In this document: positions 16,400 through 25,812 of the stretch, piece after piece | How the letters are laid out: every line of letters begins with the position of its first letter | Position numbering within the stretch: position 1 is the stretch's first letter | Made by a program: the position numbers and the translations under genes | Notes under the pieces: model-generated | Database searches by the model: none | The model's input: only the letters and a program-made list of their open reading frames with translations | Told to the model about the DNA's origin: nothing | Assembly: GCF_000686665.1 (NCBI RefSeq) | Contig: NZ_JMLH01000006.1 | Coordinates: 1-64,000 of the forward strand | Reading direction: 5' to 3' | Source: Thomasclavelia saccharogumia DSM 17460 | Lineage (GTDB): Bacteria; Bacillota_I; Bacilli_A; Erysipelotrichales; Coprobacillaceae | Length of the DNA: 64,000 bases

Positions 16400-18472
16400 A
16401 TGAGCAAAAAAGTTGTTATTGTCGAGTCGCCATCAAAATCCAAAACAATTGAGAAATATTTAGGAAGTGATTATTTGGTTACTTCTTCAAAAGGTCATGT
16501 TCGGGATTTGGCTACTTCAGGAAAAGAGGGATTAGGTGTAGATGTTGAAAATAATTTTGCACCTAAATATGTAATAAATAAAGATAAAAGAGATGTTGTT
16601 AAAGAATTGAAGCAATTGGTCAAAGAATCTGATGATGTATATTTAGCGACCGACCCTGATCGCGAAGGGGAAGCAATTTCCTGGCATTTAGCGCAGGTTT
16701 TAAATGTTGATATGGATAAAGAAAATCGGGTCGTATTTAATGAGGTAACTAAAGATGCTGTTGTTGATGCGTTAAAGCACCCACGTAAGATCGATCAAAA
16801 TTTAGTAAAGTCTCAAGAGACAAGAAGGGTTTTAGATCGAATTATTGGATTTAAATTATCTAAGTTATTACAAAAGAAGATCAAATCTAAAAGTGCTGGA
16901 CGTGTTCAATCAGTTGCTTTACGTTTGATCGTTGAAAGAGAGCGTGAAATTGAAGCGTTTGTTCCTCAAGAATATTGGAAAATCAAAGCTGAGTTTGAAA
17001 AAGATCAAATTGAATTTACCGGTGAACTAACAAAATATAATAATAAGAAATTAGAAATCAAAAATGGTGAAGAAGCAAATAATATTTATGAATCATTAAA
17101 TAAAGAATTTGAAATTGCTAATGTTAAAAAGACAACCAAAAAAAGAGAGTCAAAACCACCATTTATAACATCAACTTTACAGCAGGAGGCTTCTTCTAAA
17201 TTAGGCTATAAAGCAAGAAGAACCATGTCGATTGCCCAAAAGTTATATGAAGGGATTGCTTTAGAGGATGAAACAGTTGGTTTGATTACGTATATGCGTA
17301 CTGATTCGACTCGTTTATCAGATTCTTTTGTAAGTAGTGCCCATGAATATATTAGTGAAAAATATGGTAAGGACTATGTTGGGAAAGTCAAAGTTAGTAA
17401 AAAGACAGAAAATGTCCAGGATGCTCATGAAGGAATTAGACCAACAAGTGCTCTACGAACTCCTGAAAGTGTAAAGAAATTTTTAAAACCAGAAGAGTAT
17501 AAGTTATATGCTTTGATTTATGCTCGGGCGATGGCTTCATTGATGGCACCAGCTAAATTTGATGCGACATCAGTATCTTTGATGAATAATGGATATGAAT
17601 TTAGAGCTAGCGGTTCAGTAATTAAATTTGATGGTTATTTGCGAGTTTATGGTGATTATGAAAAACAAAGTAATGAATTATTACCAGAATTAAAAGAAAA
17701 AGAAATGATTGAAAGCAAGAAGATTGAAAAAACTCAACATTTCACTAAACCACCAGCTCGATATAGTGAAGCAAAATTAATTAAAGAAATGGAAGAATTA
17801 GGAATTGGACGTCCTAGTACTTATGCGATGATCATCGATACGATTCAAACTAGAGGTTATGTAGAATTGATCGATAAAGCATTTAAACCAACCGAATCAG
17901 GAATTTTAACAAGTGATCGTTTAACGCAATACTTCAACGATATTATAAATGTTGAATACACTGCTAAAATGGAACATGAATTAGATGAAATTGCTGAAGG
18001 TGAAGACGATTATGTAAGTGCACTGCAAAGTTTTATGGATATTTTTCAGCCTTTATTAGATGATGCCTACGATAAAATGGAAGTAATTGCTCCTAAGAAA
18101 ACTGGGGAGAAGTGTCCTGAATGTGGACATGATCTGGTAGAACGTAAAGGTCGTTATGGAACATTTGTAGCATGTGAAAATTATCCAGAATGTAAATATA
18201 TTAAAAAGGATCCTGTAGAACCAGAATATACTGGTGAGGAATGTCCAAAATGTGGTGGTAAGATGGTCTTTAAAAATGGCCGTTATGGACGTTTTGAAGC
18301 ATGTTCAAATTATCCAGAGTGTAAGTATATTAAAAATAGTAAGAAAAAAGAACCTGTCATGACTGATGAGATTTGTCCCAATTGTGGTTCACCAGTTGTA
18401 ATCAAGCAGGGACGCTGGGGTGAATTTAAAGCTTGTTCAAATTATCCTAAATGCAAGACGATCATAAAGTAG
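16400..18472 (+). CDS. topA: DNA topoisomerase I
   Basis: Type IA topoisomerase that relaxes negative supercoils. The 690-residue product has the TOPRIM start (KVVIVESPSKSKTIEKYLG; DPDREGEAISWH), and the active-site Tyr298 in LITYMRTDSTRLSD. It ends in three zinc-ribbon repeats, each CPxCG...C-x-NYPxCKxI (about residues 570-690). ATG 16400 follows GTGGAGG and lies after the promoter; an in-frame codon at 16373 sits on the -10 box. Order dprA-topA-trmFO-xerC is as in Bacillus. Confidence 0.96.
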   Translation: MSKKVVIVESPSKSKTIEKYLGSDYLVTSSKGHVRDLATSGKEGLGVDVENNFAPKYVINKDKRDVVKELKQLVKESDDVYLATDPDREGEAISWHLAQVLNVDMDKENRVVFNEVTKDAVVDALKHPRKIDQNLVKSQETRRVLDRIIGFKLSKLLQKKIKSKSAGRVQSVALRLIVEREREIEAFVPQEYWKIKAEFEKDQIEFTGELTKYNNKKLEIKNGEEANNIYESLNKEFEIANVKKTTKKRESKPPFITSTLQQEASSKLGYKARRTMSIAQKLYEGIALEDETVGLITYMRTDSTRLSDSFVSSAHEYISEKYGKDYVGKVKVSKKTENVQDAHEGIRPTSALRTPESVKKFLKPEEYKLYALIYARAMASLMAPAKFDATSVSLMNNGYEFRASGSVIKFDGYLRVYGDYEKQSNELLPELKEKEMIESKKIEKTQHFTKPPARYSEAKLIKEMEELGIGRPSTYAMIIDTIQTRGYVELIDKAFKPTESGILTSDRLTQYFNDIINVEYTAKMEHELDEIAEGEDDYVSALQSFMDIFQPLLDDAYDKMEVIAPKKTGEKCPECGHDLVERKGRYGTFVACENYPECKYIKKDPVEPEYTGEECPKCGGKMVFKNGRYGRFEACSNYPECKYIKNSKKKEPVMTDEICPNCGSPVVIKQGRWGEFKACSNYPKCKTIIK

Positions 18473-18492
18473 AACGGAAGTTCTACTTTTGT
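18466..18492 (+). terminator. Terminator overlapping topA stop
   Basis: Perfect 10-bp stem AAAGTAGAAC (18466-18475) and GTTCTACTTT (18480-18489) with a GGAA tetraloop; the topA TAG lies in the 5' arm. Confidence 0.8.
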
Positions 18493-18531
18493 TTTCAAAT
18501 AATAAATGTTAAAATATGAAAGGTGATAAAA

Positions 18532-19836
18532 ATGGAAAAGATAATAAATGTAATTGGTGCTGGTTTAGCAGGTGTCGAAGCTTGTTATCAGTTAGTTAAA
18601 CGTGGGTATAAAGTTCGTTTATATGAAATGCGCCCGCAAAAGATGACACCGGCCCATCATAGTGAAAATTTTGCCGAACTAGTTTGTTCTAATTCATTAA
18701 GAGCCGATGGAACAGCTAATGCTGTTGGTGTTTTAAAAAAAGAGATGGAAATGCTCGATAGTATCGTTATTAGATTTGCTAGAAAGCATCAGGTTCCTGC
18801 TGGTGGAGCTTTAGCAGTCGATCGTGAGAATTTTTCAAAAGATATTACTGAGTATTTAAGAAATCATCCTTTAGTTGAAGTTATCCATGAAGAAGTTACC
18901 GAGTTTCCAAAAGGCCATACGATCATTGCTTCGGGTCCTTTAACAAGTGATGCACTGTCTAATGCAATTAAAGATAAATTAGGAGAAGATTATTTTTACT
19001 TTTTTGATGCTGCTGCACCGATCGTTAGTAAAGAGAGTATCAATTTTGAAAAAGCATATTATAAATCACGTTATGATAAAGGTGATAATGAATATATTAA
19101 TTGTCCGATGAATGAAGAAGAATTTAATCATTTTTATGATGAGTTGATTAATGCTCAAGTGGTAAAGCCTAAAGATTTTGAGGAGAAGTTTTTTGAAGGC
19201 TGTATGCCTTTTGAAGAAATGGCGCGACGTGGTAAACAAACTTTATTGTTTGGTCCAATGAAACCAGTAGGTTTAAATACGCCTGATGGTAAACGACCAT
19301 ATGCTGTAGTACAGTTACGTCAAGATAATGTCCAGGCAAGTTTATATAATATCGTAGGTTTTCAAACACATTTGACATGGCCTGAACAAAAACGAATCAT
19401 TCAAATGATTCCAGGGCTTGAAAATGCTAGTTTTGTTCGTTATGGTGTTATGCATCGAAACAGTTTTATCTGTTCACCAAAACATTTATTAAATACATAT
19501 CAATTAAAAGCTGAGCCTAGTATTTTTATGGCTGGTCAAATTACTGGTGTGGAAGGGTATGTTGAATCAGCCCAAAGTGGAATCGTAGCTGGTATTAATA
19601 CGATTAGATTATTGGAAGATAAAGAACCTTTGATTTTTCCTAAAGAAACAGTTATGGGATCTTTAGCTAATTATATTACTAATGCTTCAGCTGAAGATTT
19701 TCAGCCAATGAAAGCCAATTTTGGAATTTTACCAGATTTTTCGACACGGATCAAAAAGAAGGAACGAAAAGCAGCATATGCTGCGCGGGCATTAGAAACA
19801 ATGAAGGAATTTATAGAGATAAATGGACTTGGATAA
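18532..19836 (+). CDS. trmFO: Methylenetetrahydrofolate--tRNA-(uracil-5-)-methyltransferase TrmFO
   Basis: Folate- and FAD-dependent enzyme forming m5U54 in tRNA. The 434-residue product begins with the FAD fold [15 protein letters not shown], followed by LYEMRP, the family block [11 protein letters not shown], and the C-terminal [28 protein letters not shown] 18532 follows AGGTGAT; the GTG inside that ribosome site is not a start. It overlaps xerC by 14 nt. Confidence 0.95.
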   Translation: MEKIINVIGAGLAGVEACYQLVKRGYKVRLYEMRPQKMTPAHHSENFAELVCSNSLRADGTANAVGVLKKEMEMLDSIVIRFARKHQVPAGGALAVDRENFSKDITEYLRNHPLVEVIHEEVTEFPKGHTIIASGPLTSDALSNAIKDKLGEDYFYFFDAAAPIVSKESINFEKAYYKSRYDKGDNEYINCPMNEEEFNHFYDELINAQVVKPKDFEEKFFEGCMPFEEMARRGKQTLLFGPMKPVGLNTPDGKRPYAVVQLRQDNVQASLYNIVGFQTHLTWPEQKRIIQMIPGLENASFVRYGVMHRNSFICSPKHLLNTYQLKAEPSIFMAGQITGVEGYVESAQSGIVAGINTIRLLEDKEPLIFPKETVMGSLANYITNASAEDFQPMKANFGILPDFSTRIKKKERKAAYAARALETMKEFIEINGLG

Positions 19837-20728
19837 ATTGATTGATCAATACCTGGATTATTTAAAATATCAGCGTAATTATTCAGATAAAACGATTGAA
19901 TCGTATCGTCGTGAAATAAATCATTTTAAAAGATTTTTAATTCAAGAAGTAATCGATAGTTATAATGATGTTGATTATTTTATGTTAAGAGGTTATTTAA
20001 CTAAACTGTATGAAGAAAATTTATCAAAAGTTAGTATCAATCATAAATTAAGTGCCCTTAGAAGCTTTTTTAATTATTTGTTAAAGGAAGAATTGATCAA
20101 AGATAATCCTTTTAAGCTGATTGAATCACAAAAAGCAGCTAAACGAACTCCTGACTTTTTATTTCCTGAAGAAATCATCGCATTATTAGATAGTATTGAA
20201 ACAAAAGATGATCTAGGGATACGTAATAAAGCAATGCTGGAACTTATGTATGCTTCAGGTCTAAGATGTTCAGAAGTAGTGAATTTGCAAATCTCAAACA
20301 TTGATTTAAATCAACAAGTATTATTAATTCATGGAAAAGGAAATAAAGATCGTTATGTCCCGTTTCATGAATATGCGCGGGATTGGTTAATTGAATATAT
20401 TGATGATGCTCGTAATAATTTAATGGTCAAAAACGAAGGGCATAATTTTGTTTTTGTAAATAAGTTTGGTAATCCCTTGACAAACCGTGGCGTTGAAAAT
20501 ATTGTTGATCGTGTTACTAAGCATTATGATCCAACAAAAAAAATCCATCCTCATACGATCAGACATTCGTTTGCAACCCATTTATTAAATGCTGGTGCTG
20601 ATATTCGAACTGTTCAGGAGCTTTTAGGTCATGAAAATCTTGCAACAACACAAATTTATACCCATATTACAAAAGATCATTTAAAAGAAGTGTATTTGCA
20701 AACACATCCACGAAGTGAAGATAAATAA
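19823..20728 (+). CDS. xerC: Tyrosine recombinase XerC
   Basis: Chromosome-dimer-resolving recombinase acting at dif. The 301-residue product has the N-terminal SAM-like core-binding domain (residues 1-90) and the catalytic set: Arg in SGLRCSEV, Lys in [32 protein letters not shown] with the Tyr nucleophile. The position after trmFO matches B. subtilis codV. In Bacillus hslV, hslU and codY follow; here they are absent and rpsB comes next, after a 530-nt gap. Confidence 0.9.
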   Translation: MDLDKLIDQYLDYLKYQRNYSDKTIESYRREINHFKRFLIQEVIDSYNDVDYFMLRGYLTKLYEENLSKVSINHKLSALRSFFNYLLKEELIKDNPFKLIESQKAAKRTPDFLFPEEIIALLDSIETKDDLGIRNKAMLELMYASGLRCSEVVNLQISNIDLNQQVLLIHGKGNKDRYVPFHEYARDWLIEYIDDARNNLMVKNEGHNFVFVNKFGNPLTNRGVENIVDRVTKHYDPTKKIHPHTIRHSFATHLLNAGADIRTVQELLGHENLATTQIYTHITKDHLKEVYLQTHPRSEDK

Positions 20729-20735
20729 AAAACTC

Positions 20736-20763
20736 TTGATTTTTTCTAAAAATAAGCTAGAAT
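20736..20763 (+). promoter_or_regulatory. Promoter of candidate antitoxin RNA
   Basis: TTGATT (20736-20741), 16-nt spacer, TAGAAT (20758-20763), four bases before the element TTGTAAATCAAG that is shared with a second locus at 24394. Confidence 0.5.
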
Positions 20764-20767
20764 ATAG

Positions 20768-20828
20768 TTGTAAATCAAGTATTCCAAAAGAAAAGGAAGA
20801 GGTGTGACTCTTCCTTTTCACTGTTTTA
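20768..20828 (+). ncRNA. Candidate type I antitoxin RNA (par RNA II-like)
   Basis: Predicted RNA of about 60 nt: 5' TTGTAAATCAAG, then a perfect 12-bp hairpin GAAAAGGAAGAG (20790-20801) / CTCTTCCTTTTC (20808-20819) as terminator, probably working in both directions. Its segment ATCAAGTATTCCA (20774-20786) recurs at 20891-20903, so the RNA is complementary in trans to the minus-strand transcript exactly at the start of a hydrophobic 19-codon frame. Architecture and size resemble antitoxin RNA II of the enterococcal par (Fst) locus. No homology search was possible. Confidence 0.5.
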
Positions 20829-20844
20829 CGGGCTATTATTCTAA

Positions 20845-20904
20845 CTAAATCTGCTTAGATTTAATTAGATATAAAATTAGAAATAATATTATCAAGTATT
20901 CCAT
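20845..20904 (-). CDS. Candidate type I toxin, 19-residue hydrophobic peptide
   Basis: The minus-strand frame MEYLIILFLILYLIKSKQI is a single membrane helix with a basic tail, comparable in length to Ibs-type toxins. It has no ribosome site of its own; it lies inside a larger in-frame stretch open from ATG 20973 (42 residues) and overlaps a leader frame with a strong ribosome site. The antitoxin-complementary repeat covers its start codon. The function is inferred from architecture only. Confidence 0.4.
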   Translation of the reverse strand: MEYLIILFLILYLIKSKQI

Positions 20905-20956
20905 AATTGGAAACTTTATTATTTTTAATATGAGCCCGCTGGAAAATTTTAAACAT
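20861..20956 (-). CDS. 31-codon leader ORF overlapping candidate toxin
   Basis: ATG 20956 is preceded at ideal distance by AAGGAGG (20969-20963) and opens a 31-codon frame, MFKIFQRAHIKNN..., that is polar and not membrane-like. It overlaps the start of the hydrophobic 19-codon frame and ends inside it. This is the layout of mok/hok, where translation of a leader frame drives an overlapping toxin. Alternatively it is itself the product. A -10 (TAAAAT, 21005-21000) preceded by TGTGA lies upstream. Confidence 0.4.
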   Translation of the reverse strand: MFKIFQRAHIKNNKVSNYGILDNIISNFISN

Positions 20957-21124
20957 TCGTTTCCTCCTTCCATTCAAACAGCGGCAGCTATCTTTTTATA
21001 TTTTATCACAGTTTAAATAATTATTCGTCTCAACATTGTTGCTGATTTGTTTCATGATTATTTATTTTTTATGTTATTAGATTGTTGAGATGTTTACAAA
21101 AGTGAAGCAATTAAAAAAATATGC

Positions 21125-21153
21125 TTGTATGTTATATTTTTTTGTGATAAAAT
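21125..21153 (+). promoter_or_regulatory. Promoter of rpsB-tsf
   Basis: TTGTAT (21125-21130), 17-nt spacer, TAAAAT (21148-21153) preceded by TGTGA. It leaves a leader of about 100 nt. Confidence 0.65.
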
Positions 21154-21187
21154 ATCTCAGGTATGAAAAATACACACATTATGGATT

Positions 21188-21217
21188 CATTTATCTAGTG
21201 CCTAATGGTGATAAATG
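21188..21217 (+). promoter_or_regulatory. rpsB leader hairpin
   Basis: CATTTATC (21188-21195) pairs with GATAAATG (21210-21217), with an inner GCC/GGT helix and a one-sided bulge. A structured leader before rpsB suggests S2 autoregulation as known in other bacteria; no binding site was proven here. Confidence 0.45.
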
Positions 21218-21258
21218 TTCGAAATAATGGAGGAAAAAACAAAAAGGAGGAAGTTACA

Positions 21259-22122
21259 ATGTCAGTAATTTCAATGAAAAAATTATTAGAAGTAGGTGTT
21301 CATTTTGGACATCAAACAAAAAGATGGAATCCTAAAATGGCTCCATACATCTTTACAGCAAGAAATGGTATTTACATTATTGATTTACAAAAATCATCTA
21401 AAAAAATTGATGATGCTTATAAAGCAATGAATGAAATCGCTGCAAAAGGTGGAAAAGTATTATTTGTTGGTACTAAAAAACAAGCTCAAGAAGCAGTAAA
21501 AGAAGAAGCTATCCGTTCTGAAAGTTTCTATGTAAACTCTCGCTGGTTAGGAGGAACTTTAACTAACTTCAAAACAATTCAAAAAAGAATCAGAAGATTG
21601 ATTGAATTAGAAAAAATGGAAGCTGATGGTACTTTTGATCTATTACCTAAAAAAGAAGTAATCTTACTAAAAAAAGAAGCTGATAAGTTAGAAAAGAACT
21701 TAGGTGGTATCAAAGAAATGAGAAGATTACCAAATGCATTATTCGTAGTAGATCCAAAAGCTGAACATAATGCAGTAGCTGAAGCTAGAATCTTAGGAAT
21801 TCCTGTATTTGGTATCGTTGATACTAACTGTGATCCTGATGAAGTTGATTATGTTATTCCAGCTAATGATGATGCAATCAGGGCTGTTAAATTAATCGTT
21901 GCAGCTATGGCAGATGCTATTTGTGAAGCTAAAAACGAACCATTAACTGTAGCATATATCAAAGATGAAGATGACAAAGAAGTGTCTATGAATGATGCTA
22001 TCACTTCAGTTGAAAATAATCAAAGAAGAGCTCCTAGAAATAAGGGTGGTAGACCTAATCCTAAAAGAAATGGTGCTCCAAAGGCAACTAAAGAAGAAAA
22101 AACAGCTGGAACTGAAAAATAA
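21259..22122 (+). CDS. rpsB: 30S ribosomal protein S2
   Basis: The 287-residue S2 protein: [44 protein letters not shown], and [19 protein letters not shown] are diagnostic. ATG 21259 follows AAAAAGGAGG; an upstream codon at 21205 gives a spurious lead. The C-terminus is about 40 residues longer than usual, polar and basic ([19 protein letters not shown]). It is followed by an attenuator and tsf. Confidence 0.97.
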   Translation: MSVISMKKLLEVGVHFGHQTKRWNPKMAPYIFTARNGIYIIDLQKSSKKIDDAYKAMNEIAAKGGKVLFVGTKKQAQEAVKEEAIRSESFYVNSRWLGGTLTNFKTIQKRIRRLIELEKMEADGTFDLLPKKEVILLKKEADKLEKNLGGIKEMRRLPNALFVVDPKAEHNAVAEARILGIPVFGIVDTNCDPDEVDYVIPANDDAIRAVKLIVAAMADAICEAKNEPLTVAYIKDEDDKEVSMNDAITSVENNQRRAPRNKGGRPNPKRNGAPKATKEEKTAGTEK

Positions 22123-22131
22123 TTGTAAAAT

Positions 22132-22157
22132 AAGGGAAAGCTTTGCTTTTCCTTTTT
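22132..22157 (+). terminator. Attenuator between rpsB and tsf
   Basis: AAGGGAAAGC (22132-22141), loop TTT, GCTTTTCCTT (22145-22154), then TTT. It probably lowers tsf readthrough rather than ending all transcription. Confidence 0.6.
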
Positions 22158-22185
22158 AATAAATATACATAAAGGAGATAATAAA

Positions 22186-23073
22186 ATGGCAATTAGTGCA
22201 AAATTAGTAAAAGAATTACGTGAAAAAACTGGTGCTGGGATGATGGACTGCAAAAAAGCTTTAGAAGCTTGTGACGGTGATATTGAAAAATCATTCGACT
22301 GGTTAAGAGAAAAAGGAATCGCAAAAGCTGCTAAAAAAGCAGATCGTATTGCTGCTGAAGGATTAACTACTTTTGTTATTGAGGGTAATACTGCTGCAAT
22401 CGTAGAAGTAAACTCAGAAACTGATTTCGTTGCAAAAAATGCTGAATTCCAAGGATTAGTAAAAACAATCGCAGAAACTGTTGTTGCTAATAAACCTGCT
22501 GATTTAGAAGCTGCTTTAAATACTGAAATCGAAGGTAAAAAATTAGAAACAGTTATTGCTGAAGCAAGTGGTAAAATTGGTGAAAAATTAAGTTTTAGAA
22601 GATTTGAAGTATTAACTAAAGAAGATAATGAAGCATTTGGTGCTTATTCACATATGGGTGGAAAAATGACTGCAATTGTTAAAGTTGCTAATTCTACTGC
22701 TGAAAAAGCTCGTGATGTTGCTATGCATGTAGCTGCTTCAAATCCTCAATATATCGATAGAACAGCTATTCCTCAAGAAGTATTAGATCATGAATTAGCT
22801 GTATTAAAAGCTCAAGCAATGGAAGAAAATGCAAAGGCTGCTAAACCAAAACCAGAGAATATTGTTGAAAAAATGGTTCAAGGTAGATTAAATAAAAACT
22901 TAAAAGAAATATGCTTAGTTGATCAAGAATTTATTAAAAATCCTGATGAAACTGTAGCTAAATTCTTAGGTGAAGGTAAAGTTTTAAATATGGTTAGATT
23001 CCAAGTTGGTGAAGGAATGGCTAAAAGAGAAGAAAACTTTGCTGAAGAAGTAGCTGCGCAAATGAAAGGTTAA
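22186..23073 (+). CDS. tsf: Elongation factor Ts
   Basis: Guanine-nucleotide exchange factor for EF-Tu. The 295-residue product shows the N-terminal [19 protein letters not shown] motif, SETDFVAKN, and the paired core subdomains. Length is typical. It follows AAAGGAG and ends at a strong terminator; in most Firmicutes pyrH comes next, but here 2.7 kb of decayed DNA intervenes. Confidence 0.97.
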   Translation: MAISAKLVKELREKTGAGMMDCKKALEACDGDIEKSFDWLREKGIAKAAKKADRIAAEGLTTFVIEGNTAAIVEVNSETDFVAKNAEFQGLVKTIAETVVANKPADLEAALNTEIEGKKLETVIAEASGKIGEKLSFRRFEVLTKEDNEAFGAYSHMGGKMTAIVKVANSTAEKARDVAMHVAASNPQYIDRTAIPQEVLDHELAVLKAQAMEENAKAAKPKPENIVEKMVQGRLNKNLKEICLVDQEFIKNPDETVAKFLGEGKVLNMVRFQVGEGMAKREENFAEEVAAQMKG

Positions 23074-23099
23074 TTTTTAGTTACTATTATAATAATAAA

Positions 23100-23135
23100 T
23101 AAACCCCGTTAATTTATGTTCTGCGGGGTTTTTAA
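23100..23135 (+). terminator. Terminator of rpsB-tsf
   Basis: AAACCCCG (23101-23108) pairs with CGGGGTTT (23124-23131), followed by T. Confidence 0.8.
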
Positions 23136-23236
23136 ATATAATTATTTGAAATTTTATTTTCCTTTTTCCAAATTAAAATCAAAATTATTAAAAATGTGCA
23201 TCGTTTGTAAATAAGAAAAAAGGAAATGTTAGTAGT

Positions 23237-23652
23237 CTGTCAGAACTTATAGAATATGGAAAAACTTTTCGAAGTTATTATTATTTGAAGAAAGAATTGA
23301 TTTTTGTAGAGAAAACAACTTACCCGTTTCAGGTGGAAAGATAGAACTTACAGATAGGATTGTATGTTTTCTTGATATGAGGAAGATGTTAGAAACTTCT
23401 CCAAAAAGGAAAACAGCAATAACTGTTGGATCAATTGCTGAGAATACAATAATAGAACTTAATATAGTATGTTCTAAAAAACATAGGGCCTTTTTTATAA
23501 AAAAATTGATAAAAGCTTTTCTTTTAACGTGCTGTTTCAAAAATGGTTAAAGGGCAATGCTGGAAATATAAAAAAGTTTGCAGGGACATAATCGTTATGA
23601 ACAATCTGATAAATCGGGATTTTCAGATTATACAAAGGGGAATATCGAGTGA
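23237..23652 (+). pseudogene. Decayed DUF6434/SAP-type domain gene
   Basis: Reading across frames restores a protein with YYYLKKEL, then DFCRENNLPVSGGKIELTDR, VCSKKHRAFF, FSFNVLFQKWLKGNAG, and CWKYK-SLQGHNRYEQSD. This order matches SAP-like DUF6434 proteins as I know them. It is broken by at least three frameshifts (near 23295, 23505 and 23570), and an internal segment seems missing between NAG and KYK. No start codon or ribosome site survives. It is dead, and part of the tsf-pyrH island. Confidence 0.6.
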
Positions 23653-24255
23653 ATGATTATAAGATTGAATTAGGAATGTATCAAGATTGCTTATATGAAA
23701 TAAAGAGAAGAATTGACGTTATTGCAGAACATCTCAACAGAGTGACTACTGAAAAGTATTTGATAATTGGAAATAGAAACTGTTTGTTTACAGTTTAGAA
23801 AAATATTTGAAAAAATTGCTTTAATGTTATTAGTAGCTAATAAAGAATCATATGCAGAACAAAATGACAAATTTGTTAAGCACTATCATACCAAAAGAAT
23901 ATTGAATGATTTGGAAAGGATTAATCCTGATTTTTATCCTGTTCCGACAAAGAGAGTAACACATGAAAATAAAGAAGATGAATAGATTGAAATTGAGAGT
24001 GGGTATTTAACAAAAGACGAATTAATTAAAATTTATGAAAAGTGTGGAGGTATGATGCATGCACAGAATCCTTTTGCAAATAAAAAACCTTTAGAAGAAA
24101 TAGAGGCATGTTTTCCAGGATGGTTAACAAAGATATGTATTCTTTTGAATCATCACCATATTAAGTTGGTTGGAGGAGAAATTATGGTTGTGGGTTTAAT
24201 GAAAAGAAAAGATAACGGACTTCCACAGGCAGTACTATTTAAAAAAGTTGATTAG
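23649..24255 (+). pseudogene. Decayed gene of an uncharacterised conserved family
   Basis: Starting near GTG 23649, frames join to give YEIKRRIDVIAEHLNR, IETVCLQFRKIFEKIALMLL, ANKESYAEQ, HTKRILNDLERINPDFYPVP, then after an in-frame TAG (23983-23985) SGYLTKDELIKIYEKCGGMMHA and NHHHIKLVGG. There is one frameshift near 23770 and one stop. The pattern resembles a widespread unnamed bacterial family of about 230 residues; I know no function for it. The C-terminal part (24052-24255) could still be translated but lacks the core. Confidence 0.6.
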
Positions 24256-24360
24256 ATATTTATCTTATTAAAAGACAAATTCCAGTTTATGAAAGGCTTC
24301 AATAAATGCTGGTATCAAAATAACTGATATTTGGTATAAAATTGAATATTATGTTTATAC

Positions 24361-24389
24361 TTGAAAACGAGTAGGTTAAATGTTATAAA
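24361..24389 (+). promoter_or_regulatory. Promoter of orphan antitoxin-like RNA
   Basis: TTGAAA (24361-24366), 17-nt spacer, TATAAA (24384-24389); four bases later comes TTGTAAATCAAG, the same arrangement as at 20758. Confidence 0.6.
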
Positions 24390-24393
24390 CTAC

Positions 24394-24462
24394 TTGTAAA
24401 TCAAGAAGCATTGTATCAATGTAAAAAGGTAAGCAACGCACGCAACTCCTTACCTTTTTTAG
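24394..24462 (+). ncRNA. Second antitoxin-like small RNA (orphan)
   Basis: A predicted 68-nt RNA starting TTGTAAATCAAG (24394-24405), as in the locus at 20768, and ending in an 11-bp terminator AAAAAGGTAAG (24423-24433) / CTTACCTTTTT (24449-24459) with a 15-nt loop. On the opposite strand no short hydrophobic frame is seen within 250 nt, so any toxin partner has been lost. Confidence 0.5.
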
Positions 24463-24487
24463 TTTTTAGAGAGTGAACTTAACATCA

Positions 24488-25032
24488 GGCTAGTTACCGT
24501 TATAAGTGTCTGTTTAACCATTTGCATATGTGTCAGCTATTTGACGCTTACGTTGTTTCTTTACCGTTAAGTATCAGGTGATCCTCTTCATCTACACCGC
24601 TGATAATACAGGTTCTTGCTATTGTTTTTATTTGAACCACGTTTTTTTTGTGAATAAAGCATTTTGTTCTACCTCTTTAAGGTTGATTGGAATATTTCTA
24701 GCATCTAATTGAATCTGATCACTTAATGAGTTATTCTGTAGATAGTTTATGGAATCATAAGTAACTGTGCTGTATTTTTCTTGATACTAACAATATCAGT
24801 AGTTTTGCGATGCAAAAAGCCGTTTATTCATATTTGATAAACTTAGTTCATTTTTATTAAAATGAGTAGAATCATGATAAGGGTATTTATGTTTCTTGGC
24901 ACACCAAATAAAGATCTGTTGAGCTTGTGGGCCTCTAATAACAGGTTTCATAGTAAATAATATTTCAAATAATTCATTTAATAAATCAGGTAAAAGTTTT
25001 TTTAAATCATCAATGGCATATTTTTATTCCAT
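24488..25032 (-). pseudogene. Minus-strand gene remnant, family unknown
   Basis: On the minus strand, frames read DDLKKLLPDLLNELFEILF, PQAQQIFIWCAKKHKYPYHD, then after a stop and frameshift SINYLQNNSLSDQIQLDARN, FTKKTWF, and RTCIISGVDEEDHLILNG. The composition is protein-like, but stops and frameshifts interrupt it at least four times. I do not recognise the family. It shares the island with two plus-strand pseudogenes. Confidence 0.4.
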
Positions 25033-25039
25033 ATAAGTA

Positions 25040-25690
25040 CTTCTCTAATATAAGTTACTTATATTCATGTTATACACTAAATATGTTTATCAGTTTAATG
25101 ATGTGGCATAGTTATGTATTTAGAGATTAACTCTTTTATTGTAAGAAAAGGATATCGTTTATTTTGATACATATTTCATTTTTGGCATTATATCAAGGCT
25201 TATTCAATCGTGATAAAATTAATAATTTTTGCAACATCAAATTTTTTGAAAATATAATATTTATGTGGATGATTTCAAATCACATACAAAAATTTTCTGT
25301 AAATAATTATAAAGTTATGTTTTTAATTGATTTAAGTAAGGAAGTTATCATTTAGAAAAAGGATAATCAAGTGTTAGTTAAAATAGATAAAGAGGTGAAT
25401 TAGAGATAAATTCAGATTTTTTGGCAAGTTCAAATATGAATTAGGGTTTAAAATTATAGGAAGATAATGCTGTTCATGATTTTCAAAACTGTGTATAGGA
25501 TTTATTATCTGATGATAGATCGTGATTCTTTTTTGTGTAACATATTTTATTATTGATCTTTTATGCTTTAACGAAATAGTAAATATTGGTGATACAACTA
25601 GGTTAATTCTAAAATTAAATTGATTATCTATTAATTGTTTATAATAAGAAAAATCTAAAAAATATCTAGATAGTTTTACGAGTATAATGT
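25040..25690. other. Gene-free AT-rich stretch
   Basis: No reading frame with a ribosome site or recognisable protein pattern is seen on either strand; a 63-codon frame at 25164-25355 has neither. Confidence 0.5.
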
Positions 25691-25693
25691 ACC

Positions 25694-25722
25694 TTGACTA
25701 AAAAGAGAAAATATGATAAATT
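25694..25722 (+). promoter_or_regulatory. Predicted promoter of pyrH-frr
   Basis: TTGACT (25694-25699), 17-nt spacer, TAAATT (25717-25722). Confidence 0.45.
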
Positions 25723-25812
25723 TTGTAAAGAAAAAGTAATCATTATTGTTGATAATGGGATGCAAATTTATGCATAGATATTTTTTAAGAAAATGTAAAA
25801 AAGGAGATTAAT

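Noticed and set aside
25164-25355. 63-codon plus-strand frame in the tsf-pyrH island
   Set aside because: No ribosome site, odd composition, and no recognisable pattern; likely chance in AT-rich DNA.
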